From Paracidovorax wautersii (lineage in GTDB: Bacteria; Pseudomonadota; Gammaproteobacteria; Burkholderiales; Burkholderiaceae_C), in NCBI RefSeq assembly GCF_900113035.1, contig NZ_FONX01000005.1, positions 310,001-374,000 on the forward strand: a DNA stretch of 64,000 bases. The letters run 5' to 3'. The notes under the pieces were generated by a model. That model saw nothing but the letters and a program-made list of their open reading frames with translations. It searched no databases and was not told where the DNA came from. A program made the translations under genes and the position numbers. Of the stretch, positions 12,947 to 22,937 are shown piece by piece (the first letter of the stretch is position 1; the number at the start of each line of letters is the position of its first letter).

Positions 12947-14557
12947 ATGCAACACACCCGCCTGACGGTCAAGAAACAACTCGGCCTCGCCTTCGGCGCC
13001 CTGGTGATCATGGTGCTCGTGGTTTCCACCCTGTCCCTGCGATCACTGAGTTCTGCGAACGACAACTTCAACGGCTACGTGCATGGCATCCAGGCGCAGT
13101 CCGACATGGCCAGCAGCATGCGCGATGCGGTCAGCCGGCGGGCCATCGCCGTGCGCAACCTGGTGCTCGTCACCGAACGCTCGGACATCGACAAGGAACT
13201 CACGCTGGTCCGCAAGGCGGATGAAGATGTGCAGAAGGACCTGGCAGCGCTCACCCAGTCCATCGCGAAGGACGGCGTCGCGCCCCCATCGACCCGTGGC
13301 CTGCTGAACGAACTGACCCGCATCGAATCCTCGTATGGCCCGGTCGCGCGCGACATCGTCCGTCTGGCCGTGGCAGGCGAACACCAGGCCGCCGTCACCA
13401 AGATCGACAAGGAATGCCGCCCCCTGCTGGCCGAGCTCACGGGCAAGGCCGGGGACTTCGTCGCCGATGCCGACCTCCGTGCCCAGGCCACCCAGGAAGC
13501 CGCGAGCGAGAGCCTGGCCGCCCAGCGCAACATCCTCATCGTGGCCTGCCTGGGCGCCCTGGCCATGGCCATCGCTTCCGGCGTGGTCATCGCGCGGCGA
13601 CTGGTGCGGGCACTGGGCGCCGAACCAGCCGAGCTAGGCCTGGCGGCACAGCGCGTCGCCGAAGGCGACCTGAGCCCGCTGGAGACCACCCACGCCCTGG
13701 CGGACGGCAGCGTCATGGCGTCCCTGGCCGCCATGCAGCGCAGCCTGGCCAGCATGGTGGCCCAGGTGCGCAACGCCTCCGACTCCATCGTCACGGGATC
13801 GACCGAGATCGCCGCCGGCGCCCGCGACCTGAGCCTGCGCACCGAGCAGCAGGCGAGCGCGCTGCAGCAGACCTCCGCCACCATGGAGGAACTGAGCTCC
13901 ACCGTGCGCCACAACGCCGACAACGCCCAGCAGGCCAACCAGCTGGCGCAGGGGGCCTCCGGCGTGGCGCAGCAAGGCGGCGAGGCTGTGGGCCAGGTCG
14001 TGGTGACCATGCGCGGGATCAACGAAAGCTCGCGCCGCATCGCCGAAATCATCGGCGTGATCGATTCCATCGCCTTCCAGACCAACATCCTCGCGCTCAA
14101 CGCGGCGGTGGAGGCCGCCCGCGCCGGCGACCAGGGCCGCGGCTTCGCGGTGGTGGCCAGCGAGGTGCGCAGCCTCGCGCAGCGCAGCGCGCAGGCCGCA
14201 CGGGAGATCAAGAGCCTCATCACCGACAGCGTGACGCAGGTGGAAGCCGGCTCGGCCCTGGTGGAACGTGCGGGCCGCACCATGGAAGAAGTGGTGTCGT
14301 CGATCAAGCGCGTGACCGACATCGTGGGAGAGATCAGCGCCGCCAGCACCGAGCAGAGCAGCGGCGTGGCCCAGGTGAACCTGGCCGTGAACCAGATGGA
14401 CGAGGCCACCCAGCAAAATGCCGCACTGGTGGAGGAAAGCTCCGCTGCGGCCAGCAGCCTTCAGCAGCAGGCGCAGGAGCTGTTCGCGGCGGTTTCGACT
14501 TTCAAGCTGCAGCCGGCTTCGCGCGCGGCCCTGGGCCTGTCGCCTCAGCTGCAGTGA
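12947..14557 (+). CDS. Methyl-accepting chemotaxis protein
   Basis: 536-residue chemoreceptor: transmembrane helix at about 12-32, periplasmic four-helix-type sensor region to about 190, second helix at about 193-214, HAMP ([20 protein letters not shown]), then the cytoplasmic coiled-coil signalling domain. The signalling tip reads [20 protein letters not shown] and [19 protein letters not shown], nearly invariant in MCPs that contact CheA/CheW. It lacks a C-terminal NWETF-type pentapeptide, so it probably relies on other receptors for CheR/CheB docking. No chemotaxis genes adjoin it. Ligand unknown. CGGAGA lies upstream of the ATG. Confidence 0.96.
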   Translation: MQHTRLTVKKQLGLAFGALVIMVLVVSTLSLRSLSSANDNFNGYVHGIQAQSDMASSMRDAVSRRAIAVRNLVLVTERSDIDKELTLVRKADEDVQKDLAALTQSIAKDGVAPPSTRGLLNELTRIESSYGPVARDIVRLAVAGEHQAAVTKIDKECRPLLAELTGKAGDFVADADLRAQATQEAASESLAAQRNILIVACLGALAMAIASGVVIARRLVRALGAEPAELGLAAQRVAEGDLSPLETTHALADGSVMASLAAMQRSLASMVAQVRNASDSIVTGSTEIAAGARDLSLRTEQQASALQQTSATMEELSSTVRHNADNAQQANQLAQGASGVAQQGGEAVGQVVVTMRGINESSRRIAEIIGVIDSIAFQTNILALNAAVEAARAGDQGRGFAVVASEVRSLAQRSAQAAREIKSLITDSVTQVEAGSALVERAGRTMEEVVSSIKRVTDIVGEISAASTEQSSGVAQVNLAVNQMDEATQQNAALVEESSAAASSLQQQAQELFAAVSTFKLQPASRAALGLSPQLQ

Positions 14558-14572
14558 CCGGCCGCAGGCCGG
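14558..14572 (+). terminator. Small GC hairpin after the chemoreceptor gene
   Basis: CCGGCC-GCA-GGCCGG immediately follows the MCP stop codon. The six-pair stem without a T-tract makes it a weak terminator candidate. Confidence 0.3.
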
Positions 14573-14597
14573 AAGTGAGCCGGGCGACTGCCGGCGC

Positions 14598-14798
14598 TCA
14601 CCACTCGCCCGAAGCGCGCACGCGCTGATCCAGATCGGCCGGGGGCTCGTCGTAGGCCGACAGCAGCATGGAGGGGGCGGCAGGCAGCGCCTGCATCGCC
14701 CCCGCCGGCTGCAGCGCAGCGGTGGCCGGCGATTCGCCCACGAACGACGGGGCGGAGAACAGGCGGGTCAAGGCGAACGGCAGATTGAAGGACAACAT
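14598..14798 (-). CDS. Small hypothetical protein (66 aa)
   Basis: Predicted MLSFNLPFALTRLFSAPSFV... ending ADLDQRVRASGEW. The ATG at 14796-14798 is preceded by AGGAAG at good spacing, which favours this start over upstream codons. The protein is short, with a hydrophobic N-terminus, an Ala/Pro-rich middle and a charged tail. I do not recognise a family. It lies alone between the chemoreceptor and azurin. Moderate confidence that it is translated, based mainly on the ribosome binding site and a protein-like composition. Confidence 0.55.
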   Translation of the reverse strand: MLSFNLPFALTRLFSAPSFVGESPATAALQPAGAMQALPAAPSMLLSAYDEPPADLDQRVRASGEW

Positions 14799-14977
14799 GG
14801 CGGGCTTCCTGGAGCGGCGCTGAGGCGGCGCGGGGTGATGGCAGTGCAGGCGATGCAAGCCCGAGCCTAGAAGGCTTCCTGCCGCCGCGCTGTAGGTCGC
14901 CACCCCTCCTCTCCCGTCTCGCACCCCGGCCGTGGCGCCAAGGCCACAGCCATCGCCCTCAAACCCGCATCAAGGCA

Positions 14978-15439
14978 TCACTTCGCCAGCGTCAGCGTGC
15001 CCTTCATGAGGGCCGCATGGCCGGGGAAGGAGCAGAAGTACGCATACGACTCGCCCGTCTTGAGCGAGGCCACGGGGAACGACACCGCATCGCTTTCGCC
15101 GCCGCCCACCAGCTTGGTGTGGGCGATCACGCGGGCATCGCCGTCCTTCACGAAATTCTTCGCCGCACCGGCGGCGATGCCATCGGCCAGGGCGCCCTGC
15201 ATATCGGCCGCCTTGGTCAGCACCCAGTTGTGGCCCATGGCCGTCTTGGGCAGCTTGCCCGAATGCTTGAGCTTGACGGTGAACTGCTTGCAGCTGGCGG
15301 GCACGGCGATGCTGGCCTTGCTGAACTGCATCGCGTCGTTGCCGTCGATCTCGGCGGAGCAGTCGGCCGCGCGGGCGGGGCCCGCCACAGCGGCGGCAAA
15401 CACCGCGACCAGCACCAGGGGTTTCCAGAAAATAGCCAT
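14978..15439 (-). CDS. azu: Azurin (type 1 blue copper protein)
   Basis: Periplasmic electron carrier of 153 residues including a signal peptide ([20 protein letters not shown], cleavage after ARA). Mature start [15 protein letters not shown] is typical of azurins. Copper ligands are visible: His in MGHNWV, then Cys, His and Met in [12 protein letters not shown]. The C-terminus is KGTLTLAK. It is encoded alone, divergent from yigZ with a 189-base intergenic region. Electron partners are not evident locally; azurins commonly shuttle electrons between cytochromes and reductases. Confidence 0.97.
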   Translation of the reverse strand: MAIFWKPLVLVAVFAAAVAGPARAADCSAEIDGNDAMQFSKASIAVPASCKQFTVKLKHSGKLPKTAMGHNWVLTKAADMQGALADGIAAGAAKNFVKDGDARVIAHTKLVGGGESDAVSFPVASLKTGESYAYFCSFPGHAALMKGTLTLAK

Positions 15440-15628
15440 GTTCTTCTTGCCTTCGATGAGAGAAAAGGATGGCAGGCCCGGGGCCTGCAAAACGATGGAC
15501 GCTTGCGCGCATGCATCGGCCAGGCCATTCTTAGGCAGACGGTTGTGGCCGGCATTGACGTGGCTCAAGCAGGCGCGCACATGGCCTGGCGCCAGACGGG
15601 CCCGGCCTTGCCCTAGACTTTGCGCCCC

Positions 15629-16222
15629 ATGCCCCAGACCCTGAGCGCCCCCGCCCACAGCGAAATCATCATCAAGAAGAGCCGCTTCATCGGCTGCGTG
15701 CAGCCCATGGCCGACCGCGCCAGCGCCCAGGCCACCGTCGATGCGCTCTGGAAGCAGCACCCCGATGCAGCCCACATCTGCTGGGCGCTGCTGGCGGGCG
15801 GGCAGTCCGCCGCCGTGGATGACGGCGAGCCCGGCGGCACCGCCGGCCGGCCCATGCTCGACGTGCTGCGCCACCAGGATCTGGAAGGCGTGCTGGCCAC
15901 CGTGGTGCGCTACTTCGGCGGCGTGAAGCTGGGCGCGGGCGGCCTGGTGCGGGCCTACACCGACACCGTGGCCCAGGCCCTGCTGGGAGCCGAGAAGGTG
16001 ATCCTGCAGCGCATGGCCACGCTGCAATGCGAGGTGCCCTATGCGCTGGAAGGCCTGCTGCGCCGCGAGACCGAAGCCGCCGGCGCCGAGCTGCTGCAGG
16101 TGGAGCATGCCTCGCAGGTCGTGCTGCGCCTGCGCCTGCCCCAGGTGCAGGCCGATGCGTTCGTGCAGCGCATCAACGACCTGGGCCAGGGCCGGGTCGG
16201 CTGGCATCCGGTGCAGGACTGA
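15629..16222 (+). CDS. yigZ: YigZ/IMPACT-family protein
   Basis: 197 residues. The N-terminal IMPACT domain shows [31 protein letters not shown] and [19 protein letters not shown], the family signature; the C-terminal ~70 residues form the DUF1949-type domain. Family members are implicated in translation control or nucleic-acid binding; the precise bacterial role is unsettled. The ATG at 15629 (MPQTLS) is preferred to an in-frame TTG at 15620 because homologous starts begin close to the IMPACT domain. Confidence 0.92.
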   Translation: MPQTLSAPAHSEIIIKKSRFIGCVQPMADRASAQATVDALWKQHPDAAHICWALLAGGQSAAVDDGEPGGTAGRPMLDVLRHQDLEGVLATVVRYFGGVKLGAGGLVRAYTDTVAQALLGAEKVILQRMATLQCEVPYALEGLLRRETEAAGAELLQVEHASQVVLRLRLPQVQADAFVQRINDLGQGRVGWHPVQD

Positions 16223-16350
16223 CGCCGCCCCGCCCCAGGCGCGGCCTGACTGCGCACTCACAGGGCCTTGCCGCCTACATCGCCGTGCGCCGCCGCCAGC
16301 GACACTGCCGCAGCCATCTTCTTTTCTTCCGCTGAAGCAGGACTGCGTAC

Positions 16351-17793
16351 ATGAGCGACACCCTCGACGTCATCATCATCGGCGCCGGCTCCGCCGGCCT
16401 GGCGGCCTTGCGCGAAGTGCGCAAGCGTACCGACCGATACCTCATCGTCAACGACGGCCCCTGGGGCACCACCTGCGCGCGCGTGGGCTGCATGCCGTCC
16501 AAGCTGCTGATCGAGGCCGGCAACGCCTTCCACGCGCGGCGCAAGCTCGCAACGCTGGGCATCCGCGGCGGGGAAGGCCTCTCGGCCGACCTGCCTGCCG
16601 TGCTGCAGCGGGTGCGCTCCGTGCGCGACAGCTTCGTCGAGGCCACGCTGCGCTCGACCGACGCGGGCGAGCGCGCCCTCTCCGGCCGGGCGCGCCTGCT
16701 GGATGCGCAGCGGGTCGAGGTGAACGGCACCATCCACCGGGCGCGCAACATCGTGATCGCGACCGGCTCGCGGCCGGTGGTGCCCGAACCCTGGCTGGCG
16801 TTCGGCGACCGCATCCTGACCACCGACACCCTCTTCGAGCAGCCCACCCTGGGCCCGCGCATCGCGGTGATCGGCCTGGGCCCGGTCGGCTCCGAGATGG
16901 CCCAGGCGCTGGCGCGGCTCGGGCTGGAGGTGTCGGCCTTCAGCAAGCAGGGCACCGTCGCGGGCCTGAGCGACCCGCAGGTCAACGCCGCGCTGATCGA
17001 AAGCTTCAAGGACGAATTCAGCGTGCACCTGGGCGGCGAAGTCGAGCTGCGCGAGGTGGCCGGCGGCATCGAGGTGACCGATGGCCGCACCACCGTGGTG
17101 GTGGACCAGGTGCTGGCCGCCCTGGGCCGCCGCCCCAACATCGAGCACATGGGCCTGGACACGCTCGGCCTGGAGCTGGACGACAAGGGCCTGCCGCCCA
17201 TCGACCCGCGCTCCATGCAGGTGGGCGAGCTGCGCGTCTTCATGGCCGGCGACGTGGACGGCGACCGCTCGCTGCTGCACGAGGCGGCCGATGAAGGCCA
17301 CATCGCCGGCCTGAACGCGATGGCGGACGAGCCCCACCACTTCAAGCGCCGCACCCGCCTGGCGATCGCCTTCACGCAGCCCAACGCGGCCGTGATCGGC
17401 CGCCGCCATGCCGCGCTGGAGGAGCGCAAAAAACCATCGGCTGAATCGGACGGCAGCGACTTCGTGACCGGCAGCGTGGACTTCGAGGACCAGGGCCGCG
17501 CCCGCGTGGCGCAGCGCAACCACGGCCTGCTGCACGTCTATGCCGACAAGGCCGACGGCCGGCTGCTGGGCGCGGAGCTGTGCGCGCCCGATGGCGAGCA
17601 CCTGGCCCACCTGCTGGCCCTGGCCATCGAGCGCCGGCTGACCGTGGCCGAGCTGCTGGGCATGCCCTTCTACCACCCGGTGCTGGAAGAAGGCCTGCGC
17701 ACCGCGCTGCGCAAGGCCGCCTCCCAGCTGCCGCGCCTCTCGGATTCGGACCTGGCCGCCTGCGGTGCCTATGGCAGCAACGCGCTGGATTGA
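16351..17793 (+). CDS. Class I pyridine nucleotide-disulfide oxidoreductase (dihydrolipoyl-dehydrogenase-like)
   Basis: 480-residue flavoprotein. FAD site [10 protein letters not shown] (about 11-20), redox-active disulfide in [12 protein letters not shown] (CX4C, near residue 45), NAD site [10 protein letters not shown] (about 175), FAD motif [17 protein letters not shown], and the C-terminal [12 protein letters not shown] with the catalytic His-Glu. No 2-oxo-acid dehydrogenase genes lie nearby, so whether it serves lipoamide, glutathione-like or quinone substrates is open. A Ser/Asp-rich segment (about 358-369) is an unusual short insertion. Confidence 0.88.
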   Translation: MSDTLDVIIIGAGSAGLAALREVRKRTDRYLIVNDGPWGTTCARVGCMPSKLLIEAGNAFHARRKLATLGIRGGEGLSADLPAVLQRVRSVRDSFVEATLRSTDAGERALSGRARLLDAQRVEVNGTIHRARNIVIATGSRPVVPEPWLAFGDRILTTDTLFEQPTLGPRIAVIGLGPVGSEMAQALARLGLEVSAFSKQGTVAGLSDPQVNAALIESFKDEFSVHLGGEVELREVAGGIEVTDGRTTVVVDQVLAALGRRPNIEHMGLDTLGLELDDKGLPPIDPRSMQVGELRVFMAGDVDGDRSLLHEAADEGHIAGLNAMADEPHHFKRRTRLAIAFTQPNAAVIGRRHAALEERKKPSAESDGSDFVTGSVDFEDQGRARVAQRNHGLLHVYADKADGRLLGAELCAPDGEHLAHLLALAIERRLTVAELLGMPFYHPVLEEGLRTALRKAASQLPRLSDSDLAACGAYGSNALD

Positions 17794-17905
17794 AGATATT
17801 GAGGAATTGAGGCTCAACCTGCCGGCCGATCTGCCGATAAAGCAGCGGACTGCACCTGCATGCCGGCACCCCGCTGACGTTCGGGCACACCACCAGGAGT
17901 CTTCC

Positions 17906-18115
17906 ATGGACGTTTCGCTCTCCCAATCCATCGTCAACACCGCCAGCGCGGTGACCAACGCCAAGACGTCCAATGCCGTGGGTGTTGCCGTGCTGAAGAA
18001 AGCCATGGACACTCAGGCAACCGCCGCAGCCACGCTGCTGCAGGCCCTGCCCTCGCCCCAGCCAGCGCTCGCCTCCTCCGGCACGCTGGGCACGCAAGTG
18101 AACGCTTTCGCCTGA
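17906..18115 (+). CDS. YjfB-family putative motility protein (69 aa)
   Basis: Small protein beginning MDVSLSQSIVNTASAV and containing VAVLKKAMDTQATAAATLLQ, which matches the YjfB putative-motility family pattern. AGGAG lies before the ATG. Its N-terminal MDVSLS and C-terminal LGTQVNAFA recur in the next gene. Function unknown; in other bacteria YjfB relatives are linked to flagellar regulation. Confidence 0.78.
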   Translation: MDVSLSQSIVNTASAVTNAKTSNAVGVAVLKKAMDTQATAAATLLQALPSPQPALASSGTLGTQVNAFA

Positions 18116-18179
18116 GAAGCCTCCAAGGGGTGGAAATGATGGTGGCCGTGGCGAGGCTGCCAACACCCAAGGAGTTCGT

Positions 18180-18710
18180 ATGGACGTTTCCCTTTCCCCC
18201 ACCCTCCCCGGCCTGAGCAGCGCAGGGTTCGACGCATCCAACCCCACGGCGCACGCGAACGCGCTGCAGCAGGTCCAGGATTTCGAGCAGGCCGACCAGT
18301 TGGCGCTGCTCGGCCCGTCCGCCGTGCTCTCCGGCTCCCTGCAGGCAGCCTTGCTGGACAACCAGACGCTGGGAGGCGTGCCGCCGCCCACTCCCGGCAC
18401 GGCAGACCCCACCCTGCAGGAGGGCCTGAGAGAAGCCAGCCTGCTGCAGACCGGCATGCTGGACAGCACCCTGCTCGGCTCCGTGCCCCAGGGCGGCTTG
18501 TTACAGGCCTATTCAGGCCTGGCCGAACCGGGGGCGATGGATGGCGGATTCCTGCAGGCCGGCATGCTGGAATCGCTGGCCGAAGTCCAGCCCGATACAG
18601 GGACTGGCTCGAACACGGGCACAGCGCCTGGGAACGGCACCGCGACGCCGCCCAACCCGCCGCTCGCGGGCTCCGGCCCCCTGGGCACCCAGGTCAACAC
18701 CTACGCCTGA
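18180..18710 (+). CDS. Hypothetical protein sharing both ends with the upstream YjfB-like protein
   Basis: 176 residues starting MDVSLSPTLPGLSS and ending GSGPLGTQVNTYA. Both ends match the preceding 69-residue protein (MDVSLS... and ...GTLGTQVNAFA), but the middle differs: it holds Gly/Leu-rich repeats such as LQTGMLDSTLLGS, LQAGMLESL and LREASLLQ, then a Gly/Thr/Pro linker. AAGGAG precedes the ATG and the gap to the first gene is only 64 bases, so they are likely co-transcribed. I do not recognise the central region. Confidence 0.65.
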   Translation: MDVSLSPTLPGLSSAGFDASNPTAHANALQQVQDFEQADQLALLGPSAVLSGSLQAALLDNQTLGGVPPPTPGTADPTLQEGLREASLLQTGMLDSTLLGSVPQGGLLQAYSGLAEPGAMDGGFLQAGMLESLAEVQPDTGTGSNTGTAPGNGTATPPNPPLAGSGPLGTQVNTYA

Positions 18711-18780
18711 GCAGGCGCCGCAGCCTGCGGCGATCCGGCTCAGCCTTGGCGCAGGGCTGCCGGAGCGCCGAGCCCCGAAT

Positions 18781-20337
18781 TCAGACAGCCGAGACCGTGG
18801 CGGCAGACGCCGACGCCCCGGCACGCGCCACGCCACGCACGTCGTCAGGATGCGGCGCCTGGGTGACGATGGAGGCCAGCGCCGGCTCCGCCGGCATCCG
18901 CGCCAGCGCCGCCAGATCGGGCCGGGGCCGCTGCAGCCCCGCGATGCCGGCAAAGGCCTGCTCCAGCGACTGGCCGACGCCCAGCGTGAAATGGTCGCCC
19001 CGGAACGGCCCCACCATCTGCAGCCCGAAGGGCATGCCCGCCTCGTCGCGCCCGCACGGCAGGCTGAGCGCAGGGTGGGTGGTCAGCGTGGTGACGTAGG
19101 TCAGGCCCAGCCAGCGGTAGTAGTTGGCCTGGGCCTCGCCGTCGATGTGGCTGGCGAAGAGCGAGGTCCACGGGAAGGGCGAGACCGGCGTGGTGGGCGC
19201 CAGGATCACGTCGAAGTCGCGGAAGGCCTGCTGGAAACGCGCCAGGATGCGCGTCTGCTCGGCCTGCGCCCAGGCGCTGTCGAGCAGCGACATGGCGGCG
19301 CCCATCTCGTAGTTGGCGCGGGTGTTGGGGCCCAGGCTCTCTGGGTCGCGCTGGTAGGCGTCGCGCGTGCTGGCCACGAAGGCCTCGGCGCGCAGCACGT
19401 CGAAGCAGCGGTGCACGTCGCCCAGGTCGAAGTCGATCGGGTCGCAGCGCTTGAACAGGTGCCGCATGGCGGTGATCTTCTCGCGGAAGCTGCGGCGGAT
19501 GCCGGCATCGACCGCGCAGGCGCCGAAGTCTTCGGTGTAGCCCACGCGCAGGCCGGCCAGATCGACCGGCTCGGGGTCCAGAAAGCTCATCGGGTCCAGC
19601 GGATAGCTGAGCGGGTCGCCGGCCGACAGGCCCGCCGACGCGGCCAGCTGCAGGCAGGCCTCGGCCACCGTGCGGCCCATGGGGCCGACGACCGAGAGCG
19701 GCGTCCAGCCCAGCAGCTTGCGCGAGCTGGGCACCACGCCGGGCGAGGGCCGAAAGCCCACCACGCCGCACTTGGCTGCCGGGATGCGCAGCGAGCCGCC
19801 CGTGTCCGAGCCGGTGCAGACCGGCAGCATGTCGCAGGCCAGCGCCGCCGCCGAGCCGCCCGAGGAACCGCCCGCGTTCAGGTTGGGATTGAAGGGGTTG
19901 CCCGTGGCACCCCACACCGTGTTGCGCGAATTGGCGCCCGCGCCCATTTCGGGAATGTTGGTCTTGCCCGTGACGATGGCGCCCGCCGCACGCAGCCGCG
20001 CCACCAGCACGTTGTCTTCGGCGGGGATGTGCTCGCGGTAGATCTGCGAGCCATAGGTGGTCAGCAGGCCGGCCGTGGCCTCCAGATCCTTCACCCCCAA
20101 CGGCAGGCCGTGCAGCAGGCCCAGCGGCTCGCCGCGCAGCACGGCCTGTTCGGCCGCGCGGGCCTCGGCACGGGCACGGTCGTAGCAGGTAGCCGTGATG
20201 GCGTTGACGTAGGGGTTCACCGCGTCGATGCGTTCGATGCAGGCTTCGAGCAGTTCGACGGGCGAGATCTCGCGCTGGCCGATGCGGTGGCGCAGCTCGT
20301 TGGCGGACAGCTCCACCAGGCGGGTGTCAGAGGTCAT
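18781..20337 (-). CDS. Amidase-signature family enzyme
   Basis: 518-residue serine hydrolase of the amidase signature family (aryl-amidase/GatA-like fold). The Ser-cisSer-Lys triad can be placed: Lys in GLPLGVKDLE (about residue 83), GGSSGGSAAALA with the cis-Ser, and the nucleophile in GSDTGGSLRIPAAKCG (about 178-193). It hydrolyses a C-N amide bond; the substrate is unknown. The next gene on the same strand (a Bug-type binding protein) lies 45 bases upstream, so uptake and hydrolysis of an amide may be linked; this is inference. No GatB/GatC nearby argues against a role in tRNA amidation. Confidence 0.92.
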   Translation of the reverse strand: MTSDTRLVELSANELRHRIGQREISPVELLEACIERIDAVNPYVNAITATCYDRARAEARAAEQAVLRGEPLGLLHGLPLGVKDLEATAGLLTTYGSQIYREHIPAEDNVLVARLRAAGAIVTGKTNIPEMGAGANSRNTVWGATGNPFNPNLNAGGSSGGSAAALACDMLPVCTGSDTGGSLRIPAAKCGVVGFRPSPGVVPSSRKLLGWTPLSVVGPMGRTVAEACLQLAASAGLSAGDPLSYPLDPMSFLDPEPVDLAGLRVGYTEDFGACAVDAGIRRSFREKITAMRHLFKRCDPIDFDLGDVHRCFDVLRAEAFVASTRDAYQRDPESLGPNTRANYEMGAAMSLLDSAWAQAEQTRILARFQQAFRDFDVILAPTTPVSPFPWTSLFASHIDGEAQANYYRWLGLTYVTTLTTHPALSLPCGRDEAGMPFGLQMVGPFRGDHFTLGVGQSLEQAFAGIAGLQRPRPDLAALARMPAEPALASIVTQAPHPDDVRGVARAGASASAATVSAV

Positions 20338-20382
20338 GGGGTTCCATCAAGAGAGGGGCCCGGACGGCCGGGCCGTGGGTGC

Positions 20383-21375
20383 TCAGTCCGCCTTGATGCC
20401 GGCGCGCTGGGCGATGGCCCGCATCAGGGGCAGTTCCTTTTCGATCAGCGCGCTGACGTCCTTGCCGGGCATGAAGACCGGCTCGAAGCCATTGTCCAGC
20501 AGCTTCTGGCGAGTGCCGGGGTCGGCCATGGTGGTGGCCAGCGCCTGCTCCAGCCGGGTCTTGACGGCCGGCGGCAGGCCGGCGGGCGCCACCACGGCCA
20601 GCCAGGTGTCCATCTCCACGCCCGGGTAGCCGCTTTCGGCCAGCGTGGGCACCTGCGGCAGCAGCGGCGAGCGATGCGCCGAGGTGACGGCGATCGCGCG
20701 GATTTTGCCGTCCTTGAGCTGCGGCACGGCCGCCGCCACGGTATCGACCGTGAACGGGATCTGCCCGCCCATCAGGTCCACCATGGCCGGCGCGCTGCCC
20801 TTGTAGGGCACGTGCTGGATCTTCAGGCCGGCGGCGTTGAAGAACATCTCGCCCGCGAACTGCGAGGTGGTGCCGGTGCCGTAGGAGCCGTAGGAATAGG
20901 TGTCGGGCGCCGCCTTCACCAACGCGACGAGCTGCTTGACGTCGCGCACCGGTACGTCCTTGCCGGCGAGCAGGATCAGCCCGGTGCGGCCCGCCATGCC
21001 GATGGGCTCGAAGCCCTTGACCGGGTCGTAGGGCAGCCGCGCGCGGATCGCCGGGTTGACGGTGAAGGTCGTGCCCGAGCTCATCAGCAGCGTGTAGCCG
21101 TCGGGCGCGGCCTTGGCCACATAGCTCGCGCCGATCACCGTGCCCGCGCCGGCGCGGTTGTCGATCACCACGCTCTGGCCGAGCACGTCGCCCAGCTTCT
21201 TGCCGATGAGGCGGCCCAGCACGTCGGTGGCGCCGCCCGGCGGGAACGGAATGACCAGCGTGATCGGCCGGGCGGGATAGGCCTCGGCCGCCGCGGCCAC
21301 GCCGGGCGCGGACGCACCCAGCGCGCAAAGGGCTGCGGGCAGCAGCAGGGACAGCATCATCTTCTTGCGGTTCAT
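20383..21375 (-). CDS. Tripartite tricarboxylate transporter substrate-binding (Bug) protein
   Basis: 330-residue periplasmic binding protein with signal peptide (MNRKKMMLSLLLPAALCALG... cleavage after VAAAA). Family signatures: YPARPITLVIPFPPGGATDV, VVIDNRAGAGTVIGA, and QHVPYKGSAPAMVDLMGGQI. Bug proteins are greatly expanded in Burkholderiales, mostly without adjacent membrane genes, as here. Ligand unknown; the neighbouring amidase and D-serine dehydratase genes hint at an amide or amino-acid-derived compound. ATG at 21373-21375 precedes the signal peptide. Confidence 0.93.
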   Translation of the reverse strand: MNRKKMMLSLLLPAALCALGASAPGVAAAAEAYPARPITLVIPFPPGGATDVLGRLIGKKLGDVLGQSVVIDNRAGAGTVIGASYVAKAAPDGYTLLMSSGTTFTVNPAIRARLPYDPVKGFEPIGMAGRTGLILLAGKDVPVRDVKQLVALVKAAPDTYSYGSYGTGTTSQFAGEMFFNAAGLKIQHVPYKGSAPAMVDLMGGQIPFTVDTVAAAVPQLKDGKIRAIAVTSAHRSPLLPQVPTLAESGYPGVEMDTWLAVVAPAGLPPAVKTRLEQALATTMADPGTRQKLLDNGFEPVFMPGKDVSALIEKELPLMRAIAQRAGIKAD

Positions 21376-21449
21376 GGCGGTTCTCTCAGACGGCAGTTGA
21401 CGAAAAACGGAAGCGGAAGCGAAAAATGGGGGGAGACGGAGCCCGAGGC

Positions 21450-22820
21450 TCAGGCAGCGGGCGCCTGCGCCAGCAGCGCCCGGCCCCGCTGCTCGAAGCG
21501 CTCGTACTCGGCGGCCGGCACGAAGAGCCCGCCCGTGGTCCAGACCAGATGCGTGGCCTGCGCCAGGCGGCTTTCCAGGCCCGTGGACTGCAGCCATTGC
21601 CGGCCGGCGTCGCTGCCCACCAGCAGCGCCGGGCCGCTGAAGCCGGCCGCGGCCGAAGGCTCGATGCGCTGGCCCGTGGCGTCCAGCACCTGCACCAGCT
21701 GGCGGAACAGGTTGTCGTCGCGCACGGTGAAACAGCCCGAGATCACCGGCTGCATCAGCTCCGCCGCCAGCAGCGAGGCGCGCGGCACGGCCAGGCCATC
21801 GGCCTCGGTGGCGTTGGTCAGGCCGTGGTCATAGACGGAGGGGTGGGCGCCCGCGCCCGCCAGCATCTGCACCAGAAAGCACGGCGACTGCACGGGTTCG
21901 GCGAAGAAGCAATGCACGTGCGGGCCCAGCAGCTGCCGCAGCCCGAAGGCGATGCCGGCCGGCGCGCCGCCCACGCCGCAGGGCAGATAGACGAAAAGCG
22001 GATGCCCGGCATCCACCGCGATGCCCGCCTGCTGCAGCTGGCCCTGCAGGTGCAGGGCCGCGGCGCTGTAGCCCAGCAGCAGCGAGAGCGAGCGCTCGTC
22101 ATCGACGAAGTGGCAGAACGGGTCGGCTTCGGCCTCGGCGCGGCCGGCGGCTACGGCGCGTTCGTAGTCGCCCGCATGCTCCACCACCTGCACGCCGCGC
22201 TGGCGCAGGCGCGCCTTCTTCCATTCCTTGGCGTCGGCCGACATGTGCACCACGGCCTTGAAGCCCAGCGCCGACGCGGCCACGCCGATGCTCAGGCCCA
22301 GGTTGCCGGTGGAGCCGACCGCCACCGTGTAGCGGCCGAACAGCGCCTTGGCGCTGGGCGAGGCCAGCGCACGCCAGGCTTGCACCTGCGCACCGGGCGG
22401 GGTGGCCGAATCCACCAGGCCATGTTCTAGCGCCAGGCGCTCGGCGAATTCCAGCACCTCGTGCAGCCCGCCCCGGGCCTTGATGGAGCCCGCCACCGGC
22501 AGGCTGTGGTCGGCCTTGATCCAGATCGCGCCGGCCTGCGCCGGCAGGCCCAGCGCCGGGCGCAGCGCCTCGGCGGGCAGCAGCGGGGATTCGATCACCC
22601 CGCCGGTGGCCTGCAGTTCGGGGAACAGTTCGGCCAGCGCCCCGGCCCAGCGCGCCAGCCGGGCGGCTGCGGCCTTCGTATCATCCAGGCTAATGCCCTG
22701 GCCGCCGGCATCCAGCACGGGCGGCAGGTCGGCGGCGCGCGCGGGATTGGCCCAGAGCACGGGCTCCGCATGGCGGATGCTGGACAAGGTGGGATCGGCA
22801 ACGTGGCAGTCAGAAGTCAT
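21450..22820 (-). CDS. dsdA: D-serine ammonia-lyase (D-serine dehydratase)
   Basis: PLP-dependent enzyme of 456 residues converting D-serine to pyruvate and ammonia. PLP lysine lies in [13 protein letters not shown] (about 104-116), the phosphate-binding loop is [10 protein letters not shown], and [15 protein letters not shown] and [15 protein letters not shown] fit the DsdA family. Start [10 protein letters not shown] at 22818-22820 is chosen over an upstream in-frame start. It is transcribed away from a LysR-type gene 117 bases off, the arrangement of dsdC-dsdA, and is probably induced by its substrate through that regulator. The Bug and amidase genes follow on the same strand. Confidence 0.94.
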   Translation of the reverse strand: MTSDCHVADPTLSSIRHAEPVLWANPARAADLPPVLDAGGQGISLDDTKAAAARLARWAGALAELFPELQATGGVIESPLLPAEALRPALGLPAQAGAIWIKADHSLPVAGSIKARGGLHEVLEFAERLALEHGLVDSATPPGAQVQAWRALASPSAKALFGRYTVAVGSTGNLGLSIGVAASALGFKAVVHMSADAKEWKKARLRQRGVQVVEHAGDYERAVAAGRAEAEADPFCHFVDDERSLSLLLGYSAAALHLQGQLQQAGIAVDAGHPLFVYLPCGVGGAPAGIAFGLRQLLGPHVHCFFAEPVQSPCFLVQMLAGAGAHPSVYDHGLTNATEADGLAVPRASLLAAELMQPVISGCFTVRDDNLFRQLVQVLDATGQRIEPSAAAGFSGPALLVGSDAGRQWLQSTGLESRLAQATHLVWTTGGLFVPAAEYERFEQRGRALLAQAPAA

Positions 22821-22937
22821 GTGCCGCATTCTTGGGCCGGGGGCGGCCAGCACACAAAGCATTTATATTGCTCGCTGCCATTAGCCAGACTCATGCCTCA
22901 AGGCCCAACAGCCGCCCGGTGCAGCCCGTCCCACACC
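22821..22937. promoter_or_regulatory. Shared dsdA / lysR control region
   Basis: 117 bases between divergent start codons. An A/T-rich patch (CATTTATATTG, 22859-22869) stands out against GC-rich surroundings and is the likely promoter core. I see no long palindrome. Confidence 0.45.

Noticed and set aside
17425-17465. Another dispersed-repeat copy in the flavin oxidoreductase gene
   Set aside because: The short Ser/Asp-rich insertion does not match the GCTATC...GGCC block pattern.
18541-21834. 1097-codon plus-strand frame
   Set aside because: Antisense of amidase, Bug protein and dsdA; Arg/Gly/His-rich shadow without domain features.
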